Notes: generated by a model not told the origin, from the letters alone. Shown: positions 17,154-25,655, counted from the stretch's first letter. The stretch is 59,422 nucleotides of DNA from Peribacillus deserti (GCF_002863585.1 NZ_PGUY01000041.1:1-59422); one strand, 5' to 3'. Made by a program: numbers and translations.

Positions 17154-18320
17154 TTATTTACCCTCCTTTAAAAAGTCCTGATATACATTTTCAAAATTGC
17201 GGTATAACACCATTTCACCAATAACTTGAGCCGTCTCTGGATCCATATAATCCGAATCTACCCAGCCATTAAGCACTTCCTCAAAGCACTCTTTAAATAA
17301 GTGGACACCCAGCCAGTTCATTTCGGGCATGGTAAATGCATCCGATCCGTACATCACCTTATCAAACGGTGCAAATTCAAACACCTGGGATAAAATCCTT
17401 TTTACGCCATGCCCGCTGAACGGATTCTGCAGGGAAATATCCATATACACATTAGGAAGGATGCTCACAATGAATGCCGCCTCTTCAACCCAGGGATATC
17501 CGCCGTGAACAAGATGTACTTTAGTATCCCGGTACTTTTTATCCCTTAACATCTCAAGTAAAAAGCTCGGGCTTGCTTTCGGAAGAACCACCTCGCCATC
17601 ACCAATGCCTGTATGAATGTGCATTACTTTATTCGCTGCTGAACATTCTTCCATTGCAATGTGCAGGCAATAATCACGAAGATTTTTGACAGCTGCCCGG
17701 CTGTTTCCTTTGAACTCTTCGTACTCCTCTTGTGCGAGTGCTTCATTCATTGGAGTAATATCCAGCCCGCTCCGGTACGCAATGATCGATTTTAACCCTA
17801 CCATCCCCTCTTTTTTCAGCGCCTCTGCTAAATCTCTCCGATACGAATCCACAAACTCAGCGAAGTTTTTACATTCGCCGCTTAATCTCACCATCACTGG
17901 TTCAATCCGGTGGATCTCCCATATTTGCACCCCGCATAATTCTCTATATTCCTTCTTGCTTAACGGGGGCTGGGGATATCCGAAGTCCCCCACAATTCCA
18001 GATAAGTTAGCATCCTGGAAAAGCTCCCGGGTATAGGTTTTGAAATCAATTGCCCTTTTATTGCGCTGCTCCACTACCGCTTCTAGAGTCGGCTCACAGG
18101 AAAAATATTTTGCTAATCTTTGGATGAGAATCTGAACCCACATATTACTCCCGGGAAAGGGCTGTTTGTGAACCCGCTTGTAGTTTTGAGGGATTTCATT
18201 TGGAATGACTGCCAGTGAAAGCTGTCGAACATACTCATCGCCCGTATATGGCTCTCGGTTTGCAAGGTATGGATGTGCATGAACATCGATTGCATGGATA
18301 TCCTTTAATGATACTTTCAT
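17154..18320 (-). CDS. Amidohydrolase of the FluG N-domain type
   Basis: This 388-residue protein belongs to the metal-dependent amidohydrolase-2 superfamily. Metal ligands are visible as HxH near the N-terminus (DVHAHPY, His14/His16), HIHTG, HLVHGGYPW and a late aspartate in MYGSDAF. In fungal FluG and plant NodGS proteins a domain like this is fused to a glutamine-synthetase-like domain. Here the two functions are separate genes of one operon. It is the first gene after the sigma-54 promoter. The reaction is unknown; hydrolysis or decarboxylation of an amide-containing intermediate is likely. Confidence 0.85.
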   Translation of the reverse strand: MKVSLKDIHAIDVHAHPYLANREPYTGDEYVRQLSLAVIPNEIPQNYKRVHKQPFPGSNMWVQILIQRLAKYFSCEPTLEAVVEQRNKRAIDFKTYTRELFQDANLSGIVGDFGYPQPPLSKKEYRELCGVQIWEIHRIEPVMVRLSGECKNFAEFVDSYRRDLAEALKKEGMVGLKSIIAYRSGLDITPMNEALAQEEYEEFKGNSRAAVKNLRDYCLHIAMEECSAANKVMHIHTGIGDGEVVLPKASPSFLLEMLRDKKYRDTKVHLVHGGYPWVEEAAFIVSILPNVYMDISLQNPFSGHGVKRILSQVFEFAPFDKVMYGSDAFTMPEMNWLGVHLFKECFEEVLNGWVDSDYMDPETAQVIGEMVLYRNFENVYQDFLKEGK

Positions 18321-18353
18321 TTGAACCCTCCTATTTGTATTTGCTATTTACAA

Positions 18354-18370
18354 TGCAAGTTCTGTGCCAA
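18354..18370 (-). promoter_or_regulatory. Sigma-54 -24/-12 promoter
   Basis: On the minus strand the sequence reads TTGGCAC-AGAAC-TTGCA, which matches the consensus TTGGCAC-N5-TTGCA at every defined position. The -12 element lies 34 bases before the start of the amidohydrolase gene. A divergently encoded sigma-54 activator stands next to it, so the call does not depend on the motif alone. Confidence 0.93.
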
Positions 18371-18440
18371 CTTTTGCTTTAAATAAAAAAATAGAAAAGC
18401 TTTAATGCAGGGCACTTTTTTTATTTGACTCATAAATTAC

Positions 18441-18610
18441 CCGCAAAAATTTTTGCATATGAAAATTTTTTTGCGGAAGATTCTTTTTCACCATACTTTA
18501 GGTTAAAGGATACAAAATTTCTTTTTAATATATAATAAGTTGTGATAATATTTTGAAAAGTAAGTCATTTCAGTTATAAATGATAAATTTTTTCCGCAAA
18601 ATTTTTTTCC
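18441..18610. promoter_or_regulatory. Candidate activator sites with CCGCAAAA repeats
   Basis: CCGCAAAAA at 18441-18449 and its inverted copy TTTTTGCGG at 18468-18476 form an inverted repeat 70-110 bases upstream of the -24 element, the usual place for sigma-54 activator sites. GCAAAAATTTTTGC (18443-18456) is itself a perfect palindrome. A third copy, CCGCAAAATTTTTTTCC, lies at 18594-18610, just upstream of the preferred start of the regulator gene, and could serve autoregulation. Confidence 0.6.
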
Positions 18611-18633
18611 TAAAACTAAAAGCAGGTGATCTG

Positions 18634-20397
18634 TTGAATGAATTCACACCTCCGATCTTAGAGGATATCTGGAACGCTACTTTCGACTGTATGATTCTTG
18701 TTAACGAAGAAGGTAGTATCCTCTCCCTTAATCGGCCAGCCACACGTTTATTTTCCGGGAATCCCTCTACCCTTGCTGGAGCCTCCATTTACGAATTAAT
18801 TCCTTCGGAGGAATTTAGAAAAAGCTTGCAGAAAAAGACAAAAACCGGTATTTCTATTTCTTTAGGTACGAAGCAATTAGTCGGAAACATGATATTTCTT
18901 GAGAGGGAAAATACTGCCAGGGGCTATCTGCTGATATTTAAGGATATTTCCCAAGTGCAGAATCTTCATCATCAAATCCATGAAATGAACAAAACAAAGC
19001 AGTTGTTTGATTTGATGCTTGATCAGCTTGAGGAAGGCATCTGTGTAATTGATGAGCATGGAACGATTCTGTATTATAACCGGAAAGCTGGCGAGGTGGA
19101 TACATTAGAGCCCGAGGGTGTCAGAGGCAGACGCGTTCAGGATATGTGGAATGTGGATGAACACACAAGCACACTCCTGACATCCCTTCGAACAGGACGT
19201 ACCCTAAACCACAGAGAAACACAATTCTCTGCTAGTGGGAAAACAGTCACCTCCCTATTCAGGACCGTACCTCTACTCCTTGGGGACCATCAATATGGTG
19301 CGATGGAAGTTTCTAAGGATATTACAGAACAAAAGCAGCTTGCTGAATCCATTATGCAGCTTCAAAAGCAGAACAAAGGGAATTCAGAAGCTCACTCCTT
19401 TGTATCTCTTCACAAAAACAACACACGTTTTCAGTTTGAAAATATCATCTTCTCAAGCAGAGAAATGGCACTTACCGTAGAGCAGGCCCGCCGTTCCGCT
19501 AGATCTAGGTCGAATATTCTGATAGTCGGGGAAACAGGTACAGGTAAAGAACTATTTGCTCAGAGCATACATAATGAAAGCCCGAGAAAGAATAACTCCT
19601 TTATCGCGCAAAACTGCGCTGCTCTCCCTGAGTCCCTGCTAGAGAGCCTGCTGTTTGGAACGGCTGCAGGAAGCTTTACTGGTGCAGTTGATCGTCCAGG
19701 GTTGTTTGAGCAATCGCATGGCGGCACCCTTTTACTTGATGAGATTAATTCAATGAGCACAAGCTTACAGGCTAAGCTGCTTCGTGTCCTTCAGGAACGG
19801 AAAGTACAGCGTTTAGGATCTTCTAAAGTCGTTGATATTGATGTAAGAGTTATTGCAACGATGAACGAAGATCCACACGAAGCCATAGCCGCCGGCCGTC
19901 TTCGAGAGGATTTATTTTATCGTATAGGGGTGGTGAACCTGGTGGTTCCTCCGCTTCGGAACCGAAAGGAGGATATTAGGATCTTAGCGGATTACTTTAT
20001 TACTAAACACGCTCAGCTCCTGGAGGTAACCGTTAATGGATTAGAGCCGGACATTTTCCGTTTTTTCATGAATTATCACTGGCCTGGAAATGTCCGGCAA
20101 CTGGAGCACGTCATTGAAGGCTGCCTCAACCTTGTCTACGATGAGGACACAATCGGTTATGATCAATTGCCGCCCAATCTGAAAAATAAAATTCAGCAGC
20201 AAGAACAGCCTTCTCTAAAAGAGCAATCTATACAATTTGCCGGAAGCTTACCGGAGCAGATAGAAAAGCTGGAACGCATCATGATTGAACAGGCTATGAA
20301 AAATACAGATAACAACATTACAAAAGCTGGGGAACAGCTTGGTATTTCGAGGCAGACACTGAATTACAAGCTGAAAAAATATCTAATTTTTTGTTAA
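18634..20397 (+). CDS. Sigma-54-dependent transcriptional activator, RocR-like
   Basis: This protein has two PAS-like sensor segments in the first 260 residues. A AAA+ domain follows, with Walker A GETGTGKE (about residue 299), the sigma-54 contact loop GSFTGA (about 346, with Ser in place of the first Ala) and Walker B LLLDEI. The C-terminus is a Fis-type helix-turn-helix (AGEQLGISRQTLNYKLKKY). I prefer TTG 18634, which has AGGTGA upstream, giving 587 residues; ATG 18580 would add 18 odd residues and overlap a candidate binding site. The GTAAGSFTGAVDRPGLFE stretch resembles RocR-type activators of amino acid catabolism. It should activate the divergent operon on sensing a small molecule through PAS. 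Confidence 0.92.
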   Translation: MNEFTPPILEDIWNATFDCMILVNEEGSILSLNRPATRLFSGNPSTLAGASIYELIPSEEFRKSLQKKTKTGISISLGTKQLVGNMIFLERENTARGYLLIFKDISQVQNLHHQIHEMNKTKQLFDLMLDQLEEGICVIDEHGTILYYNRKAGEVDTLEPEGVRGRRVQDMWNVDEHTSTLLTSLRTGRTLNHRETQFSASGKTVTSLFRTVPLLLGDHQYGAMEVSKDITEQKQLAESIMQLQKQNKGNSEAHSFVSLHKNNTRFQFENIIFSSREMALTVEQARRSARSRSNILIVGETGTGKELFAQSIHNESPRKNNSFIAQNCAALPESLLESLLFGTAAGSFTGAVDRPGLFEQSHGGTLLLDEINSMSTSLQAKLLRVLQERKVQRLGSSKVVDIDVRVIATMNEDPHEAIAAGRLREDLFYRIGVVNLVVPPLRNRKEDIRILADYFITKHAQLLEVTVNGLEPDIFRFFMNYHWPGNVRQLEHVIEGCLNLVYDEDTIGYDQLPPNLKNKIQQQEQPSLKEQSIQFAGSLPEQIEKLERIMIEQAMKNTDNNITKAGEQLGISRQTLNYKLKKYLIFC

Positions 20398-20410
20398 AGG
20401 AGGAAAACTC

Positions 20411-21739
20411 TTGTTTAATCGATTTCTTGAAACAGAAGACCAAGTGATTGCTGACAGTTTGAAAATTCGCTTTTACCCGATTTCGGTTAAATCCGCTAAG
20501 GGCACGCGGATTACTGACCAGGATGGAAAGGACTACCTGGACTTGGCAGCCGGATGGGCAGTTGCCGGAATTGGATATGGCCATCCAAGGGTCAGCTCGA
20601 AGATTAAGGAGCAATATGACACTTTATCTTTCACCTCTCAGCTCTCCGCACCAGAGCAAACCATGGTGTCTCTGGCACAAAAACTGATTGATATAACTCC
20701 GGGCAGTTTTCCAAAAAAGGTCTGGTTTGGACACTCCGGATCTGATGCAAATGATTGTATCTTTAAGCTGGTCCCGCTCGAAAAAAATCGGTCGAGAATG
20801 ATCTCCTTTATGGGTTCGTATCATGGCCAGACTCTAGGGTCTCTATCCCTTTCCGGACATCCAGCTCAATCCCGATTTATCGGCAGCGGAAACGTTGTTA
20901 AAATTCCATATCCAAATCCATACCGCCCTCCTTTTGGCGAGACAGACCGTTTAACTGATCAAATCATCGATTTTCTTGAGAATGAAGTGTTTAAAACGGT
21001 TTGCCCGGCAGAAGAAACGGCTGGAATTATTATCGAGGGAATCCAGAGTGATGGAGGCCTCATCATTCCCCCTGATGACTTTCTGCCGCGCCTTCAAGAA
21101 ATGTGCAGACATTTTGGAATTCGTCTGATCTTCGACGAAGTCAAGGTCGGTTTAGGAAGGACAGGCAAGTGGTTTTCCTTTGATCATTATGGAATTGAGC
21201 CTGACGCAGTGGTACTTGGCAAATCCCTGGGAGGCGGGCTTCCGATTAGTTCAGTCGTGGCCAGAAAGGAAATGCTCGATGTCGGAACCGGAATTCATAT
21301 GTTTACAACCAGTGGTAATCCTGTAAGCAGTACTGCCGCTCTTGAAACCTTGAAAATTATCGAGGATGAAAGATTAATAGAGAATGCCCGACACAAGGGA
21401 GAATACTTCATAAGCCTACTTACAGAACTCCAGAAAAAATACCAGTGGATAGGGGACATCAGGGGGAAAGGCCTTGCAATAGGAGTAGAACTGGTGGAAG
21501 ACCGGGTATCAAAAACCCCAGCCGCGGAAAAGACGGCTGCAATCTGCTACCGATGCTATCAGCTGGGACTGCTAGCGTTTTATGTAGGCATTCATAGCAA
21601 TGTAATCGAAATCACTCCGCCACTCACGTTGACCAAAGACGACATTGATTTAGCTGTAAGCATACTAGATCAGGCCTTTTCTGATCTGGAAGAACAAAAA
21701 ATTGATATGAATCTAGTCAAAGAGTATGCAGGCTGGTAA
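20411..21739 (+). CDS. Class III PLP-dependent aminotransferase
   Basis: The 442-residue enzyme has the class III (ornithine/GABA aminotransferase-like) fold: YHGQTLGSLS in the cofactor pocket, IIEGIQSDGG, FDEVKVGLGRTG with the cofactor aspartate, and the Schiff-base lysine Lys271 in LGKSLGGGLP. Translation starts at TTG 20411 with AAAGGAGGAAAA upstream, 13 bases after the activator stop, so the two form one transcript. By position it should transaminate an amine or omega-amino acid produced by the divergent operon, as PuuE does in putrescine breakdown. The exact donor is unknown. Confidence 0.9.
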   Translation: MFNRFLETEDQVIADSLKIRFYPISVKSAKGTRITDQDGKDYLDLAAGWAVAGIGYGHPRVSSKIKEQYDTLSFTSQLSAPEQTMVSLAQKLIDITPGSFPKKVWFGHSGSDANDCIFKLVPLEKNRSRMISFMGSYHGQTLGSLSLSGHPAQSRFIGSGNVVKIPYPNPYRPPFGETDRLTDQIIDFLENEVFKTVCPAEETAGIIIEGIQSDGGLIIPPDDFLPRLQEMCRHFGIRLIFDEVKVGLGRTGKWFSFDHYGIEPDAVVLGKSLGGGLPISSVVARKEMLDVGTGIHMFTTSGNPVSSTAALETLKIIEDERLIENARHKGEYFISLLTELQKKYQWIGDIRGKGLAIGVELVEDRVSKTPAAEKTAAICYRCYQLGLLAFYVGIHSNVIEITPPLTLTKDDIDLAVSILDQAFSDLEEQKIDMNLVKEYAGW

Positions 21740-21748
21740 AAGTATTAG

Positions 21749-21796
21749 GACTCTGTATTAAATAGAGCTGCGAACTGCTCTATTTAATACAGAGTC
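21749..21796 (+). terminator. Perfect 20-bp inverted repeat, terminator-like
   Basis: Arms at 21749-21768 and 21777-21796 are perfectly complementary over 20 bases with an 8-base loop, 9 bases after the aminotransferase stop. There is no T run after it, so it could be an RNA-stabilising hairpin, a protein-binding palindrome or a weak terminator. Confidence 0.6.
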
Positions 21797-22182
21797 AATA
21801 TATATAAACACGCAAAACGTTATTAACTGCTAATCTACTAACTGACGTGATTAGTTTTTGTAAGATTCGAACCCAAATAAGTCCGCATCACCTGTTCCGC
21901 CGTCTGCACTAAAAGCTGCTCACATCCACTTTTCTGCCTTAAACGGCGGCGACTAAATTGTCAAGCGTTCCTTCACCGTCCGCAACCGGTACCAGGACTG
22001 TTTCTGCAGAAGGAAAAGCTTTTTAAAACGCCTCGTTCGATGGTTTTTGCTGCTTCAAAGGCCCTTAAGGATCCTTTGAAAGAGTTGAGTGCAATGACAA
22101 TTCCGACCTGAAAATCTCCCCTTATAATCTACTTTTTAATCCCGTTTTAAGATATGAGAACGACTCTAGTATTCAAAAAGAC
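21797..22182. other. Intergenic region holding a gene relic
   Basis: This stretch between the amine and sugar clusters contains no intact gene. Its centre is a decayed glycerate kinase on the minus strand, listed separately. The sequence at 21840-21930 is open in another minus frame (peptide including LLVQTAEQVMRTYLG), which I cannot assign. Confidence 0.6.
21939..22107 (-). pseudogene. Relic of a glycerate kinase N-terminus
   Basis: Reading the minus strand from 22107 gives VGIVIALNSFKGSLRAFEAA, the counterpart of the glycerate kinase start KIVIAPDSFKGSLSALEAA. After about 30 codons the frame shifts and the next frame reads FPSAETVLVPVADGEGTLDN, the counterpart of the conserved VPVADGGEGT motif with one glycine lost. 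A stop follows at 21939. The start codon, the frame and about 85 percent of the usual length (about 380 residues) are missing. It suggests that a glycerate-yielding pathway once adjoined the sugar cluster. Confidence 0.8.
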
Positions 22183-22223
22183 AACAAAAACTTGTAGAGA
22201 AACACTTCCCCTTTCTCTACAAG
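22183..22223 (-). terminator. Rho-independent terminator
   Basis: CTTGTAGAGAAA and TTTCTCTACAAG form a 12-bp stem. Read on the minus strand it is followed by TTTTTGTTG. It ends the Gfo/Idh-DUF993-TIM barrel operon. Confidence 0.85.
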
Positions 22224-22235
22224 TCTATATATAGA

Positions 22236-23075
22236 TTATTTTATTTTAATGGGTGGCTGTACTAACACATGGCTCAAATATCTTTCTTTTATTTGATTCA
22301 ATGTATAATCCCCGTCTTGATCCCAGATCGCCTTGTTGAAGATTTCGACTTCGATCGGGCCTCTGTAGCCTGCTGCTTCGACGGCTTCTCGTATTCGTGC
22401 AATCTCAATGACGCCGTCACCCATCATCCCGCGACCCATTAACATGTCAGGAGTGGGGACGATCCAGTCTGAAACATGAAAGCCTAATATTCTTCCTTTT
22501 GCTCGATTTATCTGGTTGTAGAGATCCGGATCCCACCACACATGAAATACATCAACCACGACGCCTACCTGATCCGGCCTGTATGCTTCGGCAAGGGTAT
22601 TGGCCTGATTCATCGATACCACCACTGACCGTTCGGCGGCGTACATCGGATGCAAGGGCTCGATGGCTAATTTTATTCCATAGCCCTCTGCAAAAGGGAC
22701 AAGCTGTTCAATTCCATCTGCCACCATTTTCCGAGCACCATCGATATTTTTATCTGCTGAAGGTCCACACACTAAGACCAATACATCCGTACCAAGCTCA
22801 GCCGCTTCCTCAACAGCCCTTTTATTATCATCAATCCTTTTTTCACGTTCTGCCCTGGATAGTGCAGGGAACATGCCTCCGCGGCAAAGGCTGGAAACTT
22901 GAAGGCCAGCATCCTGGATTAATTTTTTGCTTTCTTTTAATCCGAGTTCTTCCACCTTATGGCGCCATGGAGCGATCCATGGGATTCCTGCCCTCACACA
23001 CCCTTCGACGGCTTCACGGAGATTCCACTTTTCTGTTGTGATTTGATTCAAGCTTAAACGATTAAAGTTTTCCAC
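22236..23075 (-). CDS. Sugar phosphate isomerase/epimerase family TIM-barrel protein
   Basis: The 279-residue protein belongs to the xylose isomerase-like TIM-barrel group (AP endonuclease 2 family). Likely metal and substrate residues are in LAIEPLHPMY (Glu), GVVVDVFHVWWD (Asp/His), FHVSDW and IEVEIFN (Glu). In catabolic clusters such proteins isomerise, epimerise or dehydrate keto-sugars or inositol derivatives. It is last in a three-gene operon with overlapping frames (14 bases with the DUF993 gene), implying coupled translation. Confidence 0.85.
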   Translation of the reverse strand: MENFNRLSLNQITTEKWNLREAVEGCVRAGIPWIAPWRHKVEELGLKESKKLIQDAGLQVSSLCRGGMFPALSRAEREKRIDDNKRAVEEAAELGTDVLVLVCGPSADKNIDGARKMVADGIEQLVPFAEGYGIKLAIEPLHPMYAAERSVVVSMNQANTLAEAYRPDQVGVVVDVFHVWWDPDLYNQINRAKGRILGFHVSDWIVPTPDMLMGRGMMGDGVIEIARIREAVEAAGYRGPIEVEIFNKAIWDQDGDYTLNQIKERYLSHVLVQPPIKIK

Positions 23076-24252
23076 TGACCATACCCTCCTGTCGGATACC
23101 TGCTAAGTTCAGGACAAGTTTCATTCTTTCAGCGGCCTGCTCAGGATCGGAAAGCAGACCAGCCTTATCGGCTAATGTAAACAAATCCGACAGGTGTACA
23201 ATGGAACGAGCGCTTTCTGCTCCTCCTATCATCCTGAAATGAGATTGATGCCCATTCAGGTAACTCATGAAAACAATTCCTGTTTTATAAGAGAAGGTCG
23301 GTTTTTGAAAAATATGCCGTGATAAGGGGACTGTTTTTTCCAATAAAGAGTTATATCGGGCTAAGTCACCGTCGTCCATGGCGTGCAGTGCAGCAGATGC
23401 AGCAGGCGCTATCGCATCAAAAATGCCCAGGAGCGCATGGCTGAATCCTTTCTCATCACCCTGTATTAATTCCGCATAATTGAAGTCATCGCCCGTATAC
23501 ATTTTTATTCCCTTTGGAAGCAATCGGCGCATTTCGATTTCCCGCTCGGCATCCAGGAGGGATATTTTAACGCCGTCAACCTTATCTTTGTTGTCCCAGA
23601 TTACGTTCAGGCATACTTCCATGGCATTATCCAAATTCTTAAATCCCCAATACCCGGATAGGGATGGGTCGAACATATCTCCCAGCCAGTGCAGGATAAC
23701 TGGGCTCGAAACCTGTCTGAGGATATTGCCGTAAATGCGCTCGTAGTCCTCAGGCCCTTGAGCACATTGGGCAAGGGCTCGGCTCGCCATCAATATGATC
23801 TGAGCATTCTGATCCTGGACAAATGCACATTGCTCCTCATAAGCTGCTTCAACATCCTCTAATTTCACGGCAGGGTGGGGCGTTAAATGGTCCGTGCCGG
23901 CACCGCAGGCAATCCGGCCGTTTACAGTACGTGCTTCGGCTGCCGACCGTTTAATTAACTCCTTTGCCATCTCATAGCTCAGACCCATTCCTCTTTGTGC
24001 AGTGTCCATCGCTTCAGCAACTGCAAAGCCATGCGACCAAAGATGCCTTCTGTATGAAAGCGTACTATCCCAGTCTATCTGAGAATTCGAAACGGGGTCT
24101 GTGGCCGCTAGAGGGTCTGCGACCACGTGTGCGGCCGAGAAAGCTATCCTGCTTTTAAAATTTCCTTTCGGTCCGTCCACAGAACCAAAATTCCCTGCTG
24201 TATACTCATAAGTTGAACCGCTGCTATTTGGAAGCGTTAACGATTTTCCCAC
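23062..24252 (-). CDS. DUF993 protein (dihydrodipicolinate-synthase-like)
   Basis: The 396-residue protein matches my memory of the DUF993 family, distant relatives of DHDPS-type aldolases. Features include FSAAHVVADP, HLWSHGFAVAEAMDTAQRGMG, GAGTDHL, VILHWLGDMFDP, a lysine in VDGVKISLLD (the Schiff-base position is expected near here), YTGDDFNY and LLGIFDAIAP. It starts at GTG 24252 behind GGGGGTGA and overlaps the upstream dehydrogenase by 29 bases. The family is typically found beside Gfo/Idh dehydrogenases and TIM-barrel isomerases, as here. A retro-aldol or lyase step on a keto-sugar is a reasonable guess, unproven. Confidence 0.85.
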   Translation of the reverse strand: MGKSLTLPNSSGSTYEYTAGNFGSVDGPKGNFKSRIAFSAAHVVADPLAATDPVSNSQIDWDSTLSYRRHLWSHGFAVAEAMDTAQRGMGLSYEMAKELIKRSAAEARTVNGRIACGAGTDHLTPHPAVKLEDVEAAYEEQCAFVQDQNAQIILMASRALAQCAQGPEDYERIYGNILRQVSSPVILHWLGDMFDPSLSGYWGFKNLDNAMEVCLNVIWDNKDKVDGVKISLLDAEREIEMRRLLPKGIKMYTGDDFNYAELIQGDEKGFSHALLGIFDAIAPAASAALHAMDDGDLARYNSLLEKTVPLSRHIFQKPTFSYKTGIVFMSYLNGHQSHFRMIGGAESARSIVHLSDLFTLADKAGLLSDPEQAAERMKLVLNLAGIRQEGMVSGKL

Positions 24253-25414
24253 TCTTTTTCACCCCCAGGCTAAGTTCTGGTATATCAATCCACCGGCGTT
24301 CCTTCCATGATTGGAGGCCGAGCTCAGAAAGCTGTGTTCCTTTAGCTCCTTCTAATAAAGTCCATGGAAACGGTTCATCCGCAGCTACGTGCTTAAGGAA
24401 TAATTCCCACTGAATTTTAAAACCATTATCATATTCCTGGTTTCCAGGCACTTCCTGCCACTGTTCCTGGAATGGAAGTGGATTAGGAATGTCTGGATTC
24501 CATACTGGCTTAGGAGTACTTACCCTGTGCTGTATCTTGCATTCGCGCAATCCAGCTACCGCACTCCCCTCCGTGCCATCCACATGAATAACAAGAAGAT
24601 CTTCCCTATTAACCCTTGTCGTCCACGAAGAGTTAACCTGGGCGATGATTCCGCCTTCCAGCTCAAATGTCGCGTATGCTGCATCGTCAGCTGTGCAGAT
24701 ATATGGTTTATTATTTTCATCGACTCGTTTCGGTATATGGGTTTTGCCAATACAGGAAACAGATTTTACCTCTCCGAACAGGTTATCAAGCACATAGCGC
24801 CAATGGGCAAACATATCGACGATGATTCCTCCGCCATCTTCCTCGCGGTAGTTCCAGGACGGGCGCTGGGCCGGCTGCCAATCTCCTTCAAATACCCAGT
24901 AGCCAAACTCCATCTGTACCGAAAGAATCTGTCCGAAGAAGCCTGAATCGACAAGCCGTTTTAATTTAAGCAGACCTGGCAGGAACAATTTATCCTGTAC
25001 AACGCCATTTTTTATACCTGCTTCATACGCCAATTGGGCAAGTTCGAGTGATTCCTCCAGATTTGAAGCTGTTGGTTTTTCACAATAAATTTGTTTTCCT
25101 GCCTGAATTGCTTTTCGTATCGCCTCTGCTCTTCGTACTGTGGTCTGTGAATCAAAATAGATTTCATTGTAAGGATCGTTCAGGCAATCATCCAAACTTG
25201 TACTCCAGCGTTTGAGGTTATGTTTTTCCACAAGGGCCTGTAGTTTCGCTTCGTTTCTTCCAACTAAAATGGGATCAGGGATGATCACATCTCCATTTGG
25301 CAGTGCAACCCCGCCTTGCTCTCGGATAGCGACGATCGACCTGATTAAATGCTGGTTGGTCCCCATCCTTCCAGTGACTCCGTTCATAATAATCCCTATG
25401 TGTTTAACGGCCAT
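24224..25414 (-). CDS. Gfo/Idh/MocA-family oxidoreductase
   Basis: This 396-residue NAD(P)-dependent dehydrogenase begins with a nucleotide-binding strand (HIGIIMNGVTGRMGTNQHL), a divergent glycine-rich loop. It carries the family signature EKPTASNLEE, and GGGIIVDMFAHWRY supplies the catalytic histidine region. Family members oxidise or reduce sugars, inositols and their keto forms. It is the first gene of the operon with the DUF993 and TIM-barrel genes. Upstream, about 200 gene-free bases separate it from the TRAP transporter terminator. Confidence 0.88.
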   Translation of the reverse strand: MAVKHIGIIMNGVTGRMGTNQHLIRSIVAIREQGGVALPNGDVIIPDPILVGRNEAKLQALVEKHNLKRWSTSLDDCLNDPYNEIYFDSQTTVRRAEAIRKAIQAGKQIYCEKPTASNLEESLELAQLAYEAGIKNGVVQDKLFLPGLLKLKRLVDSGFFGQILSVQMEFGYWVFEGDWQPAQRPSWNYREEDGGGIIVDMFAHWRYVLDNLFGEVKSVSCIGKTHIPKRVDENNKPYICTADDAAYATFELEGGIIAQVNSSWTTRVNREDLLVIHVDGTEGSAVAGLRECKIQHRVSTPKPVWNPDIPNPLPFQEQWQEVPGNQEYDNGFKIQWELFLKHVAADEPFPWTLLEGAKGTQLSELGLQSWKERRWIDIPELSLGVKKSGKIVNASK

Positions 25415-25605
25415 ATTCTCTTGTCCTCCCTGTCTTTCAGGCTGAATGCCATGAATAGTAAGCTTTAAGCTTATTTAAATTGTAAAAGAAACTAAATACT
25501 GGAGTCTCTGCTATATCGGAATGATTTTCGCAATATCGGAAATAAACGGCTGAATAGTAAGATTCATGTCATTTATGTTGAAAAAGGTGTGAATAGTCCT
25601 TTACC

Positions 25606-25643
25606 CATAAAACGACCTCTCCACGGTTTCTTAGGGAGAGGTC
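25606..25643 (-). terminator. Rho-independent terminator after dctM
   Basis: GACCTCTCC (25614-25622) pairs with GGAGAGGTC (25635-25643). On the minus strand GTTTTATG follows, a short T tract. It lies 12 bases beyond the dctM stop. Confidence 0.75.
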
Positions 25644-25655
25644 TCTTACAACTGC

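Larger units (their letters stand above)
18321..18633. promoter_or_regulatory. Divergent control region of the sigma-54 system
   Basis: About 310 bases separate the two divergent transcription units. They hold a consensus sigma-54 promoter facing the amidohydrolase operon and three CCGCAAAA-type elements, both listed separately. The rest is AT-rich spacer suitable for bending. Confidence 0.75.
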
